From: Palsa-739 sp035532535
Lineage (GTDB): Bacteria; Actinomycetota; Thermoleophilia; Gaiellales; Gaiellaceae
Length of the DNA: 41,794 bases
Reading direction: 5' to 3'
Assembly (NCBI GenBank): GCA_035532535.1
Contig: DATKQT010000010.1
Span: forward strand, 1-41,794
Part shown: positions 32,425 through 40,367 of the stretch, one piece after another
Position numbering within the stretch: the first letter of the stretch is position 1
Layout: the number at the start of each line of letters is the position of its first letter
Translations under genes and position numbers: made by a program
Notes under the pieces: generated by a model
What the model was told of the DNA's origin: nothing
What the model saw: only the letters and a program-made list of their open reading frames with translations
Database searches by the model: none

Positions 32425-33729
32425 GTGGTGGCCGACAGCCTGCGCGCCGAGGTGACCGACCTGCTGGCGCGCCTCATCCGCGTCGACACGACCAATCCGC
32501 CCGGCAACGAGACGGCTGCGGCCGAGCTGCTGCGCGACTACCTGGAGGCGAACGGCGTGGAGTGCGAGCTGTACGCCCGCGTGCCGGAGCGCGCGAACCT
32601 CGTCGCGCGCGTTCGCGGCACGGGGGACGGCCCGTCGCTGCTCCTGCTCGGCCACACGGACGTCGTCCTCGCCGAACCGGCCGAGTGGTCGGTGCCGCCC
32701 TTCTCCGGCGAGGTGCGGGACGGGGAGGTCTGGGGGCGCGGCGCGCTCGACATGAAGAGCCAGGTCGCCGCCGAGGCGGTCGCGCTCGCGTCGCTCGTGC
32801 GCGACGGGTTTCGGCCGTCCGGCGACCTCGTCCTCGCCTCCACGGCCGACGAGGAGGTCGGCGACGGTTTCGGCCTCCAGTGGCTGTGCGAGGCGCACCC
32901 GGATGCCGTCCGTTGCGAGTACGCGATCAACGAGGGCGGCGGCGACCGCATCGAGCTCGGCGGAGCGACCTTCTATCAGTGCACGACGGCGGAGAAGCTC
33001 ACCGCACCGTTCAGGATCCTCGTCAAAGGCCGCTCTGGGCACGCGTCGATGCCGTCCATCGCCGACAACGCCCTCGTCAAGGCGGCGACGCTGATCGAGC
33101 GCATTGCTGCGTATCAGCCGGAGCAGCAGGTCCAGCAGGAGGTCGAGGCGTTCACGCGCGCCGTCCTCGGCGAGCTTCCACCGACCGCGGACATCGTCGG
33201 CCGGCTGCGCGCGCTGGACGAGATCACCGGGGAGGTCGTGCGCGCGTTGCTTGCGCCGACGTTCTCGCCGACGATGATCACCGCCTCGCACAAGCGCAAT
33301 GTCATTCCCGCGCTCGTCGATCTCGAGGTGGACTGCCGCCTGCTTCCGGGCCAGACGCCGGCAGAAATCGAGCCGGTCGTGCGTGCGATGCTCGGCGACG
33401 ACATCGAGTACGAGCTCGTCTTCGGCGACGCGCAAGGAGGGACGCGCTCGTCGCTCGACACGCCGCTCTGGCGTGCGATCGAGTCGTACGTCGCCGAGGT
33501 CGAACCCGGCGCCCGGGCGGTGCCGCTCGCGTGCCCCGGCTTCACCGACAGCCACTGGCTGCGAGACGCGTTCGGAACGGTCGCGTACGGCTTCTTCGCC
33601 ATGCGGTCGATGCCCGCAGAAGTCTCCGCAACGCTCATCCACTCCGCCGACGAGCGCATTCCCGTCGACGATCTCGAGCTCAACGTGAACTGGTTCCGGT
33701 ACGCGGCGCACGCGATGCTTCAAGCGTGA
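32425..33729 (+). CDS. M20/M25/M40-family metallopeptidase
   Basis: 434 residues; GTG 32425 or the adjacent GTG 32428. Metal and catalytic motifs: LLLLGHTDVV, GRGALDMKSQ, STADEEVGDGFG, INEGGGDR, and the C-terminal SADERIPVDDL with the final ligand region. The dimerisation insert SGHASMPSIADNALVKAA is typical. Many such proteins are dipeptidases, acetylornithine or succinyl-diaminopimelate deacylases. The sequence does not decide among them. It is flanked by rarA and pabB with no functional link visible. Confidence 0.87.
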   Translation: MVADSLRAEVTDLLARLIRVDTTNPPGNETAAAELLRDYLEANGVECELYARVPERANLVARVRGTGDGPSLLLLGHTDVVLAEPAEWSVPPFSGEVRDGEVWGRGALDMKSQVAAEAVALASLVRDGFRPSGDLVLASTADEEVGDGFGLQWLCEAHPDAVRCEYAINEGGGDRIELGGATFYQCTTAEKLTAPFRILVKGRSGHASMPSIADNALVKAATLIERIAAYQPEQQVQQEVEAFTRAVLGELPPTADIVGRLRALDEITGEVVRALLAPTFSPTMITASHKRNVIPALVDLEVDCRLLPGQTPAEIEPVVRAMLGDDIEYELVFGDAQGGTRSSLDTPLWRAIESYVAEVEPGARAVPLACPGFTDSHWLRDAFGTVAYGFFAMRSMPAEVSATLIHSADERIPVDDLELNVNWFRYAAHAMLQA

Positions 33730-33765
33730 GTGGGTATGCCGGCGTGGGAGTCCTCCAGCACAGAC

Positions 33766-33790
33766 GCACGCGCGGGAGACCCGTGCGTGC
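33766..33790. terminator. Strong hairpin without T-run between M20 and pabB
   Basis: GCACGCGCGGG (33766-33776) pairs with CCCGTGCGTGC (33780-33790) over a 3-nt AGA loop; ten Watson-Crick pairs and one G-T pair. No T-run follows on either side. It ends 21 nt before the pabB ATG, so it could end the M20 transcript or act in the pabB leader. Confidence 0.5.
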
Positions 33791-33811
33791 TGAAGACGGC
33801 ACCGCAAGGCG

Positions 33812-34780
33812 ATGCCTAGCTTGACGGTCGAGCTCGCGTCACTGGCGGAACTGGAGCCCGCTCTTGCGGCGGAGGCGTTCGGCGTTGCCTACGTCTACGT
33901 CGGCTACGGCGCGTGCGCGCCGTCGGCGCCGGAGCCCTGCGAGCTGCCGAAGGTCGCGTACTCGGTCGAGCCTCCACCGACGCCACTCGGATCGTTCTCG
34001 GTCGGCGAGTGGGAGACGACCTGGCGCCCGGAGGAGTACGCCGCCGCGGTCGAGACCGTGCGCGCCGCCATCTACGAGGGCGACGTCTATCAAGTGAGCC
34101 TGGTCCAGCATCTGCGCGCCGACTTCGACGGCGATCCGGTTGCGGTCGCTGCCGCGCTCGCGCCGCTCCGGCCGCTCGAGCCCGCGCCGCTCGTCGGCGA
34201 CGGGTGGGCCATCGTCTCAGCCTCGCCCGAGCTGCTCCTCCAGAAGCGCGGGAGCATCGTGCGCACGTCGCCGATCAAGGGCACGCGGCCGGCCGGGGTG
34301 CAGATCGAGTCCGCGAAGGATGCGGCCGAGCACGTGATGATCGTCGACCTCGAGCGCAACGACCTGTCACGCGTGTGCATCCCGGGGACCGTGCGCTGGC
34401 CCGAGCTGCTCGCGGAGCGGCAGCTGGCCGGTGTCTCGCACCTCGTCGCCACTGTCGAAGGAGAGCTCCGCCCCGGCGTGACGTTGACCGAGCTGCTCGA
34501 GGCCGTCCTCCCCGGCGGCTCCGTCACCGGCTGTCCGAAGTCGAGCGCGCTCGAGCTGATCCACGCACTCGAGCCGGTCGGCCGCGGCGCCTCGATGGGC
34601 GCCCTCGGCCGCGTGTACGCAAACGGCGACCTCGATCTGGCGCTCACCATCCGCACGTTTGCCATCGCCGACGGCTCGATCCACCTATGGGTGGGCGGCG
34701 GAATCGTGTGGGACTCCGAGCCGGCCGACGAGATCGAGGAGTCGTGGGTCAAGGCCCGCCCGCTCCTGGCGGTCGTGTGA
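33812..34780 (+). CDS. pabB: Aminodeoxychorismate synthase component I
   Basis: 322 residues. The chorismate-binding domain (about 75-322) has YQVSLVQHLRADF, SASPELLL, the key Lys in TSPIKGTRPAG, VMIVDLERNDLSRVC, PGGSVTGCPK and WVGGGIVWDSEP. The N-terminal region is only about 75 residues instead of the usual ~180, so this is a compact form. With glutamine amidotransferase PabA (not here) it makes 4-amino-4-deoxychorismate for folate. Joined by GTGA to pabC, which supports PabB rather than anthranilate synthase. Confidence 0.9.
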   Translation: MPSLTVELASLAELEPALAAEAFGVAYVYVGYGACAPSAPEPCELPKVAYSVEPPPTPLGSFSVGEWETTWRPEEYAAAVETVRAAIYEGDVYQVSLVQHLRADFDGDPVAVAAALAPLRPLEPAPLVGDGWAIVSASPELLLQKRGSIVRTSPIKGTRPAGVQIESAKDAAEHVMIVDLERNDLSRVCIPGTVRWPELLAERQLAGVSHLVATVEGELRPGVTLTELLEAVLPGGSVTGCPKSSALELIHALEPVGRGASMGALGRVYANGDLDLALTIRTFAIADGSIHLWVGGGIVWDSEPADEIEESWVKARPLLAVV

Positions 34781-35586
34781 ACCTCCTCGCCGTCGCGGTC
34801 GCCGGTCGCGGGCTCGTCGATCCGCACGCTCCCGTGTTCACGGCGGACGACGAGGCGTTGCTTCGCGGTCGGGCCGTCTTCGAGACCGCGCGCGTCTACG
34901 ACGGCGCGCCCTTCCGGCTCGACGCGCACATCGAGCGGCTCGGCCGGTCAGCCGCGCGCGTTCGGTTGCCCGATCCGGATGCGGACGAGTGCGCGCGGCT
35001 CGCCGACGGCGTCGTCAAGGCCGCAGGCGTCGCCGATCTCGCGCTGCGCTTCTACTGGACGGGGACGACGCTCGTCGCCACGGGCGCACCGATCGACCCG
35101 GCGCTCGAGGAGCAGCGTGCCCGCGGGCTACGCCTCGCCGTCGTCCGCTGGTCGACCGGGGCGCTTGCTGCGGCGAAGTCGACGAGCTACGCAGAGAACA
35201 TGGCCGCCCAGGACACGGCAGCGGAGCTCGGAGCGGACGACGCGCTCCTCGTCGCACACGACGGCACGGTGCTCGAGGCGCCGACCGCGAACGTGTGGTG
35301 GCGCGACGGAGAGCGTCTGCTGACCCCGTCGCTCGAGCTGCCGATCCTCGCGGGCGTCACGCGCGCCGTCATCCTCGAGCTCGCACCGGCGGTGGGATAC
35401 GAGGTGGAGGAGGGATCGTTTCTCCTTCCACGGCTCGCGTCCGCCGACGAGGTGTTCCTGACGTCGTCGATCCGCGAAGTGATGCCCGTCTCCGCCGTCG
35501 ACGGAGCGCCGATTCCGCTCGGCCAGGGCGCAATCGCCCTGCAGCACGCGCTGCGATCGGCGGCCGGAGTACCCTCAACGATATGA
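34777..35586 (+). CDS. pabC: Aminodeoxychorismate lyase (class IV aminotransferase fold)
   Basis: 269 residues, GTG start. PLP class IV features: LLRGRAVFETARVYDG near the N-terminus, the PLP Lys in AAKSTSYAENMAAQ, ADDALLVAHDGTVLEAPTANVWW, LPILAGVTRAVILELA, and EVFLTSSIREVMPV. PabC releases pyruvate from aminodeoxychorismate to give 4-aminobenzoate. D-amino-acid or branched-chain aminotransferase are sequence alternatives, but linkage to pabB decides for PabC. Confidence 0.88.
   Translation: MNLLAVAVAGRGLVDPHAPVFTADDEALLRGRAVFETARVYDGAPFRLDAHIERLGRSAARVRLPDPDADECARLADGVVKAAGVADLALRFYWTGTTLVATGAPIDPALEEQRARGLRLAVVRWSTGALAAAKSTSYAENMAAQDTAAELGADDALLVAHDGTVLEAPTANVWWRDGERLLTPSLELPILAGVTRAVILELAPAVGYEVEEGSFLLPRLASADEVFLTSSIREVMPVSAVDGAPIPLGQGAIALQHALRSAAGVPSTI
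35570..35575 (+). promoter_or_regulatory. -10 element (TACCCT) inside the pabC end
   Basis: TACCCT ends 7 nt before ATG 35583 of the DUF1385 gene. It lies within the last codons of pabC, so the DUF1385 and pncB genes may be transcribed independently from a leaderless start as well as by read-through. Confidence 0.5.
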
Positions 35587-36377
35587 GCGAGGAGAAAATC
35601 CGCCTCGGCGGGATGGCGTTGGCGAACGGGGTGCTCGTGCACGGCCCGACATCGTGGGCGTGCGCGATCCGCCACTCCGACGGCCGCATCGAAGTCGCCT
35701 CCGCACGCAAGCGCTTCGTCGCCTCCGGCGTGAAGATGCCGCTGCTGCGCGGCCCTGCGCGGCTCGTCGAGTCGCTCGCCGTGCTCCCTGAAATCAAGCG
35801 GCGCCTGCCGGCGGCGCAGCTGCCGATGCAGGACCGGCGCACGCTCGCTTCCATTCTCGGGACCGCAGTCGTCGTCAAGGGCCTGCGTGAGTCGAACCGG
35901 CTGCGGCCTGCGGCGCAGGAGCTCCTCTCCGGCTTGCTCTCGCTCGCGCCGGCGGCGCTGTCGCTCCGGAGCGGCGAGCTCGCGTCGTACCACGGCGCCG
36001 AGCACATCTCCATCGGCACGTACGAGCACGGGCCCGGCGCGCAGAAGGAGCACGAGCGGTGCGGCGGCCATCTCATCGGCCCGTTGCTCCTCACCACCGC
36101 GGCCGGCAACGTGCTCGCGTCGCTCGCTCCCGAGCGGATGCGAAACCACGCACGGTCGGCTGCGCAGCTGGGCGCGCTCGGCGCGTCCACCGAGATCTTC
36201 GGCTGGATGACACGGCACCCGAAGAACGTCGTCGCGCAGGCGCTGTCGAAGCCCGGCCATGAGCTTCAGCACCGGCTCACGACCGCCGATCCGACGTCGG
36301 CGCAGCTCGAGGTCGCCGAGGCGGCGCTCAGCGCCTGCCTGGAGCTCGAACGTGGCGACGACGCGCACAACGCGTAA
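35583..36377 (+). CDS. DUF1385 family protein
   Basis: 264 residues, ATGA overlap with pabC. N-terminal IRLGGMALANGVLVHGPTSWACAIR resembles the GGQAVMEGVMMR region of DUF1385 proteins. The diagnostic segment SYHGAEHISIGTYEHG is followed by HERCGGHLIGPLLL, and the C-terminus matches the LTTADPTSAQLEVAEAAL pattern. A central hydrophobic stretch is weaker than in the multi-TM members. DUF1385 has no established biochemical role known to me. The neighbours are folate (pab) and NAD (pncB) genes, and it overlaps pncB by 26 bp. Confidence 0.85.
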   Translation: MSEEKIRLGGMALANGVLVHGPTSWACAIRHSDGRIEVASARKRFVASGVKMPLLRGPARLVESLAVLPEIKRRLPAAQLPMQDRRTLASILGTAVVVKGLRESNRLRPAAQELLSGLLSLAPAALSLRSGELASYHGAEHISIGTYEHGPGAQKEHERCGGHLIGPLLLTTAAGNVLASLAPERMRNHARSAAQLGALGASTEIFGWMTRHPKNVVAQALSKPGHELQHRLTTADPTSAQLEVAEAALSACLELERGDDAHNA

Positions 36378-37437
36378 TCGCCTCGATCCCGAGGTCTTCG
36401 ACCTGCCGGTCGAGAAGATGCGGGCCGGCTATTACACCGACGCGTACTTCAACCATTCGCGGGCGACGCTCCGCGCGGACGGACGCCGCCCGCGCGTGGT
36501 CATGCAGGTCTTCCAGAAGAATCATGCGTATCTCGGCGGGATGGACGAGGCGCTCGCGATCTTGAAGCTCTGCAGCGACAACTGGGAGGCGCTCACGGTG
36601 TACGCGCTGTACGACGGAGATCCGATCGAGCCGTACGAGAGCGTGCTGACGGTCGAGGGCGACTACACGCTCTTCGCGCATCTCGAGACGCTCTATCTCG
36701 GCGTGCTCGCGCGGCGGACGCTGATCACGTCGAATGTTGTCCGCATCGTCGAGGCGGCGAACCGCAAGCCGATCATCTTCATGCCGGCGAGGCACGATCA
36801 TCACCGTGTGCAGACCGGCGACGGCTACGCCGCGTACGTGGCGGGGCTCATCACCGGCGCCGAGATCGGCGTGACCACCGACGAGCAGGCGTCGTGGTGG
36901 GGCGGGCGCGGCATCGGCACCGTGCCGCACGCGCTCATTGCCTCGTACGGCGGCAACACCGTGCTCGCCGCCTCGAAGTTCGCGGATTGGGCGCCGGCGG
37001 AGACGCGGGTCACGGTCCTCGTCGACTTCGAGAACAATTCGGTCGTGACCGCGCTCGACGTCGCGCGCGCGCTCGGCGACAGGCTGTGGGGCGTACGGCT
37101 CGACACCTCGGAGAGCCTCGTCGACTTCTCGCTCGTGGACGAGATGGGCGACTTCAAGCCGACCGGCGTGAACGCCCGGCTCGTGCAGCGCGTCCGCGAC
37201 GCGCTCGACCGCGACGGCTTCGAGCGTGTGAAGATCGTCGTTTCAGGCGGCTTCACCGTCGAGAAGATCCGCGAGTTCGAGCAGCTCGGCATTCCCGTGG
37301 ACGCGTACGGCGTCGGCTCGTGGCTCATCCGTGGCGCGAACGACTTCACCGGCGACGTCGTGCTCACCGACGGCCGGCCGTCCGGCAAGTTCGGCAGGCG
37401 CTACCGCGAGAACGCTCGGCTCGAACGCGTGGGCTAA
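36352..37437 (+). CDS. pncB: Nicotinate phosphoribosyltransferase family
   Basis: 361 residues from GTG 36352. N-terminal LDPEVFDLPVEKMRAGYYTDAYF is characteristic of the NAPRTase group. Further, VFQKNHAYLGG, ETLYLGVLARRTLI, FMPARHDHH, GVRLDTSES, IVVSGGFTVEKI and YGVGSWLIRG outline the PRTase barrel with phosphate-binding loops. It salvages nicotinate to nicotinate mononucleotide for NAD synthesis. Quinolinate phosphoribosyltransferase shares the fold, but the N-terminus fits nicotinate. Last gene of the pabB-pabC-DUF1385-pncB run. Confidence 0.85.
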   Translation: MATTRTTRNRLDPEVFDLPVEKMRAGYYTDAYFNHSRATLRADGRRPRVVMQVFQKNHAYLGGMDEALAILKLCSDNWEALTVYALYDGDPIEPYESVLTVEGDYTLFAHLETLYLGVLARRTLITSNVVRIVEAANRKPIIFMPARHDHHRVQTGDGYAAYVAGLITGAEIGVTTDEQASWWGGRGIGTVPHALIASYGGNTVLAASKFADWAPAETRVTVLVDFENNSVVTALDVARALGDRLWGVRLDTSESLVDFSLVDEMGDFKPTGVNARLVQRVRDALDRDGFERVKIVVSGGFTVEKIREFEQLGIPVDAYGVGSWLIRGANDFTGDVVLTDGRPSGKFGRRYRENARLERVG

Positions 37438-37461
37438 AGCTGGACGTTCGGCTTGCCGATC

Positions 37462-37497
37462 ACCCCCAAAGGGTGATGAGCGTCACCCATTTGGGGT
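37462..37497. promoter_or_regulatory. 36-bp imperfect palindrome upstream of ftsH-like gene (operator candidate)
   Basis: Two 15-bp arms (37462-37476 and 37483-37497) match at 13 of 15 positions around the 6-bp spacer TGAGCG; the inner GGGTGA/TCACCC is perfect. The right arm covers where the -35 of the promoter at 37512 would fall. No T-run follows, so an operator is more likely than a terminator for pncB. It does not match CIRCE or HAIR heat-shock operators. Confidence 0.6.
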
Positions 37498-37511
37498 ACG
37501 GGTCTCTGTCG

Positions 37512-37517
37512 TACGAT
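37512..37517 (+). promoter_or_regulatory. -10 element (TACGAT) of ftsH-like gene
   Basis: TACGAT is followed by GGAGGA (37518-37523) and ATG 37528. The mRNA would begin at about the ribosome-binding site. Because the hexamer lies over the in-frame ATG at 37516, ATG 37528 is the better start. Confidence 0.55.
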
Positions 37518-37527
37518 GGAGGAACGA

Positions 37528-39054
37528 ATGGTGGGGCACTGGTTCCATTGGCTCTCGGACTTCGCCACCACCTGGCTCCCCCTCGCGTTCTTCGGGATCC
37601 TCATTCTCACCGCGTGGCTGCTGTTCAAGACGGTCGGGATGATGCCGCGGGTCCGCCCGTCGGCGATCGCCAGCCGCTCTCGCTCGCAGGTGACCTGGAG
37701 CGACGTCGCAGGCGTCGAGGAAGTGCGTGCGGAGCTGATGGAGGTCGTCGACTTCCTCCGTGACCCGAAGCGATTCCAGCGTCTCGGCGCGAAGGTGCCG
37801 AAGGGCCTCCTGTTGTACGGGCCTCCGGGGACCGGGAAGACGCTGCTCGCGAAGGCGGTCGCACACGAATCGGGCGCGAACTTCTATTCCGCGAGCGCGT
37901 CGTCGTTCGTCGAGATGTTCGCCGGCCTCGGCGCGGCGCGCATCCGCAAGCTCTTCGCCGAGGCGCGCAAGCACGCGCCCGCGATCGTGTTCATCGACGA
38001 GCTCGACGCCGTCGGCGCGCAGCGCAGCGGCCACGGCTTCAACCGTGAGCAGGACCAGACGCTCAACCAGCTTCTCGTCGAGCTGGACGGCTTCGAGGGC
38101 GCGGAGCAGGTCGTCGTGATGGGCGCGTCCAACCGCATCCAGGACCTCGACCCGGCGCTGCTGCGCCCCGGCCGCTTCGACCGGCAGATGCTCGTCCCGC
38201 CGCCGGATCTCTCCGGCCGTGAGGCGATCCTCGGCGTGCACACGCGCAGCAAGCCGCTCGGCCCCGACGTCGACCTCAACCAGGTGGCGCGGCAGACGAG
38301 CGGCCTCACCGGCGCGGAGCTCGCCAACATCTGCAACGAGGCCGCCATCTTCGCCGGCCGCCGCAGCGACGCCTATGTCACGCAGCGCGACTTCGACAAC
38401 GCCATCGAGCGCGTCGTCGCCGGGCTGCAGCAGAAGAAGGTCCTGACGGAGAAGGAGCGCCGCATCCTCGCCTTCCACGAAGGCGGGCACGCGCTCATGG
38501 CGCACCTCATGGGCTCGGCGATGGAGCTGCAGAAGGTGACGATCGTCTCCCGCGGCGAGGCGCTCGGATACGCGTTCTACCTCCCCGAGGAGGATCGCTA
38601 CCTGCACACGAAGGAAGAGCTCATCGACCGGATGGTCGTCGCGCTCGCCGGTCGTGCTGCCGAGGAAGTCGTGTTCGGACGCGTCACGAACGGCGCTGCC
38701 AACGACCTCGAGAAGGTGACCGACATCGCGCGCTCCATGGTGTTCGAGTGGGGCATGTCCGAGTCGGTGTCGTCCCGCACCCTGCGCGCCGACAACTACG
38801 CGCTCTCCGAGGAGACGAAGCGGCTGCGCGACAGCGAGCAGGCGCTCCTCACCGACACGGCGTACACCGAGGCGTTGCGCCTCCTCAAGAAGCACCGCGT
38901 CCCTCTCGACCGTCTCGCGACGGCGTTGCTCGAGCGGGAGACGCTCATGCGCGACGAGGTCGTCGCCATGCTCGCCGGCGTCGAGGCCGAGTCCCGCGCC
39001 TCCGAGTCGGTGGGCGTGCCGCGCGCGGTCGCGGCGGGTCAGCCCGGCTCCTGA
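37528..39054 (+). CDS. ftsH: FtsH-like membrane AAA+ metalloprotease, single TM, no ectodomain
   Basis: 508 residues from ATG 37528. One TM helix (about 16-37) leads directly, via about 20 residues, into the AAA module: VTWSDVAGVEEVR, Walker A GPPGTGKT (about 98-105), FVEMFAGLGAARIR pore loop, IVFIDELDAVG, NQLLVELDGF, and second-region LRPGRFDR. The protease domain has the zinc motif HEGGH (317-321) and NDLEKVTDIAR with the third ligand. FtsH proteins normally have two TM helices and a 70-80 residue extracytoplasmic domain; both are missing. So this is probably a paralogue beside a canonical FtsH elsewhere. An operator-like palindrome precedes it. Confidence 0.88.
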   Translation: MVGHWFHWLSDFATTWLPLAFFGILILTAWLLFKTVGMMPRVRPSAIASRSRSQVTWSDVAGVEEVRAELMEVVDFLRDPKRFQRLGAKVPKGLLLYGPPGTGKTLLAKAVAHESGANFYSASASSFVEMFAGLGAARIRKLFAEARKHAPAIVFIDELDAVGAQRSGHGFNREQDQTLNQLLVELDGFEGAEQVVVMGASNRIQDLDPALLRPGRFDRQMLVPPPDLSGREAILGVHTRSKPLGPDVDLNQVARQTSGLTGAELANICNEAAIFAGRRSDAYVTQRDFDNAIERVVAGLQQKKVLTEKERRILAFHEGGHALMAHLMGSAMELQKVTIVSRGEALGYAFYLPEEDRYLHTKEELIDRMVVALAGRAAEEVVFGRVTNGAANDLEKVTDIARSMVFEWGMSESVSSRTLRADNYALSEETKRLRDSEQALLTDTAYTEALRLLKKHRVPLDRLATALLERETLMRDEVVAMLAGVEAESRASESVGVPRAVAAGQPGS

Positions 39055-39085
39055 CAAGGCGTCGCTCGCGATGCCGACCAGAAAA

Positions 39086-39112
39086 GGAGGTGCCGATTCA
39101 TTCGGCGCCTCC
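39086..39112. terminator. Hairpin between ftsH-like and epimerase genes
   Basis: GGAGGTGCCGA (39086-39096) pairs with TCGGCGCCTCC (39102-39112) across a 5-nt loop, with one T-G pair. The only T-run is on the minus strand (TTTT from 39085-39082). As drawn it would be a classical intrinsic terminator for leftward transcripts, yet it stands at the end of the rightward ftsH-like gene. Confidence 0.55.
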
Positions 39113-39120
39113 GCTGAAGC

Positions 39121-39126
39121 TACGAT
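39121..39126 (+). promoter_or_regulatory. -10 element (TACGAT) of leaderless epimerase gene
   Basis: TACGAT ends 6 nt before GTG 39133, just after the hairpin. No ribosome-binding site lies between them, consistent with a leaderless message. Confidence 0.6.
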
Positions 39127-39132
39127 CGCCGC

Positions 39133-39537
39133 GTGGAGGCGCGCGGGATCCATCATGTCGGCCTCGCGGTCGCCGATCTCGACGAGGCGGTGTCGACGTA
39201 CGAGCGCCTGTTCGGCGGCCGGCTCGAGCATCGCGTGCGGGTCGACGACCAGGGCGTCGAGGCCGCGTCCGTCCGCGTCGGTTCGGGCCGCGTCGAGTTG
39301 CTGGCGCCGCTCGGGGACGACACTCCCGTGGGCAAGTTCCTTGCGAGTCGCGGGCCGGGCATGCACCACGTCGCCTACGAGGTCGAGGACGTGGGCATCT
39401 TTCTCCGCCAGCTCGCCGAGCACGGCGTCGAGCTGATCGACGCGGAGCCTCGACGCGGCATGTTCGGCCTGGAGATCGCGTTCGTGCATCCTGATTCCGT
39501 CCACGGTGTTCTCACGGAGGTGGTGTCGAGTGGCTAG
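39133..39537 (+). CDS. mce: Methylmalonyl-CoA epimerase (VOC family)
   Basis: 134 residues, GTG start. Two paired VOC modules: GIHHVGLAVADLDEAVSTYERLFGG and GMHHVAYEVEDVGIFLRQLAEHGVELID. The C-terminal PRRGMFGLEIAFVHPDSVHGVLTEVV is typical of methylmalonyl-CoA epimerases, with metal ligands at the first His of each HH and at the Glu of LTE. It interconverts R and S methylmalonyl-CoA in propionate metabolism. The mutase is not in the window. Overlaps the next gene by 8 bp. Confidence 0.9.
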   Translation: MEARGIHHVGLAVADLDEAVSTYERLFGGRLEHRVRVDDQGVEAASVRVGSGRVELLAPLGDDTPVGKFLASRGPGMHHVAYEVEDVGIFLRQLAEHGVELIDAEPRRGMFGLEIAFVHPDSVHGVLTEVVSSG

Positions 39538-39760
39538 CGGCGATCGGGTACGGGTCGAGGTCGGCTTCCAGGGCGGCCAGGTGATCGGGACGTTCGTCTC
39601 GCAAGAGTCGGCCGATCAACTCGAGCGGGCGCTCCACGAGGACGGCCCCAGGGTCGTCGTTCTCGACACCGACGAGGGGCCGTACCACGTGGTTGTTCCG
39701 GAGGTCGCGTACCTTCGCCGCTTCAACCGGTCGAGCCACGTCGGCTTCACCGCGGCGTAG
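39530..39760 (+). CDS. DUF3107-like small protein
   Basis: 76 residues from GTG 39530, which has GGAGG at 39517-39521. The layout is a beta strand (DRVRVEVGFQGG), a helix (QESADQLERALHED), another strand (PRVVVLDTDEGPYHVVVP), then EVAYLRRFNRSSHVGF. This parallels DUF3107, an actinobacterial family that ends in a VPxxxIAYV...VGF pattern. Function unknown. The 8-bp overlap with mce implies coupled translation. The start at 39506 would add a poorly composed tail and is rejected. Confidence 0.65.
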   Translation: MASGDRVRVEVGFQGGQVIGTFVSQESADQLERALHEDGPRVVVLDTDEGPYHVVVPEVAYLRRFNRSSHVGFTAA

Positions 39761-39802
39761 CGGAGGGTTAGTCCGCTCCCGCGCCGGGGGAAGCACACTC
39801 TG

Positions 39803-40366
39803 ATGAGCCGCACGGCGGACGATTCGAACGACAACGTTCGGAAACTGGTCGACCGAGCCCAGCGGGGCGACCGCGACGCGCTCGAAGACCTGTACCTCAT
39901 CCACTTCGACCGCATCTACGGCTACCTGCACATGAGCGTCGGGAACCGGCACGACGCCGAGGACCTGACGACGCAGACCTTCCTGAAGATGCTCGAGTCG
40001 ATCGGGAGGTTCCGCTGGCGCTCGGCGCCGTTCTCGGCGTGGCTCTTCCGGATCGCGCACAACCTGGCGATGGATCACTTCCGCGCCCGCAAGCGCTGGC
40101 AGCCGGAGGAGGAGGTGCCGGAGCCGCCTGGCTCGGAGGAGCCGTCGGCGGAGACGCTCGCCATGCACTCGATCGGGCGTCAGTCGATGATGGAGCTGAT
40201 CGACACGCTCTCGCCGGAACAGCAGCAGGTGCTGACGCTGAAGTTCGTCTTCAACTTCGCGAACGCCGACGTCGCCACCATCCTCGGCAAGACCGAGGGC
40301 GCGATCAAGTCGCTCCAGCATCGCGCGCTCGCGTCGCTCCAGAAGCAGATCGCGCAGAAGACGTAG
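39803..40366 (+). CDS. ECF-type RNA polymerase sigma factor
   Basis: 187 residues. Region 2 (about 10-80): LVDRAQRGDRDALEDLYLIHFDRIYGYLH, DAEDLTTQTFLKMLESI and FSAWLFRIAHNLAMDHFRARKRW. Region 4 (about 125-182): LIDTLSPEQQQVLTLKFVFNFANADVATILGKTEGAIKSLQHRALASLQ, the helix-turn-helix that reads the -35. A short acidic, Pro-rich linker joins them. There is no adjacent anti-sigma gene, so control is not by a linked membrane anti-sigma factor. A GGGGGAAG ribosome-binding site is present. Confidence 0.92.
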   Translation: MSRTADDSNDNVRKLVDRAQRGDRDALEDLYLIHFDRIYGYLHMSVGNRHDAEDLTTQTFLKMLESIGRFRWRSAPFSAWLFRIAHNLAMDHFRARKRWQPEEEVPEPPGSEEPSAETLAMHSIGRQSMMELIDTLSPEQQQVLTLKFVFNFANADVATILGKTEGAIKSLQHRALASLQKQIAQKT

Positions 40367-40367
40367 C

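Noticed and set aside
37516..39054. ftsH-like gene starting at ATG 37516
   Set aside because: The codon overlaps the -10 hexamer TACGAT, and the GGAGGA ribosome-binding site lies after it. ATG 37528 fits both signals.
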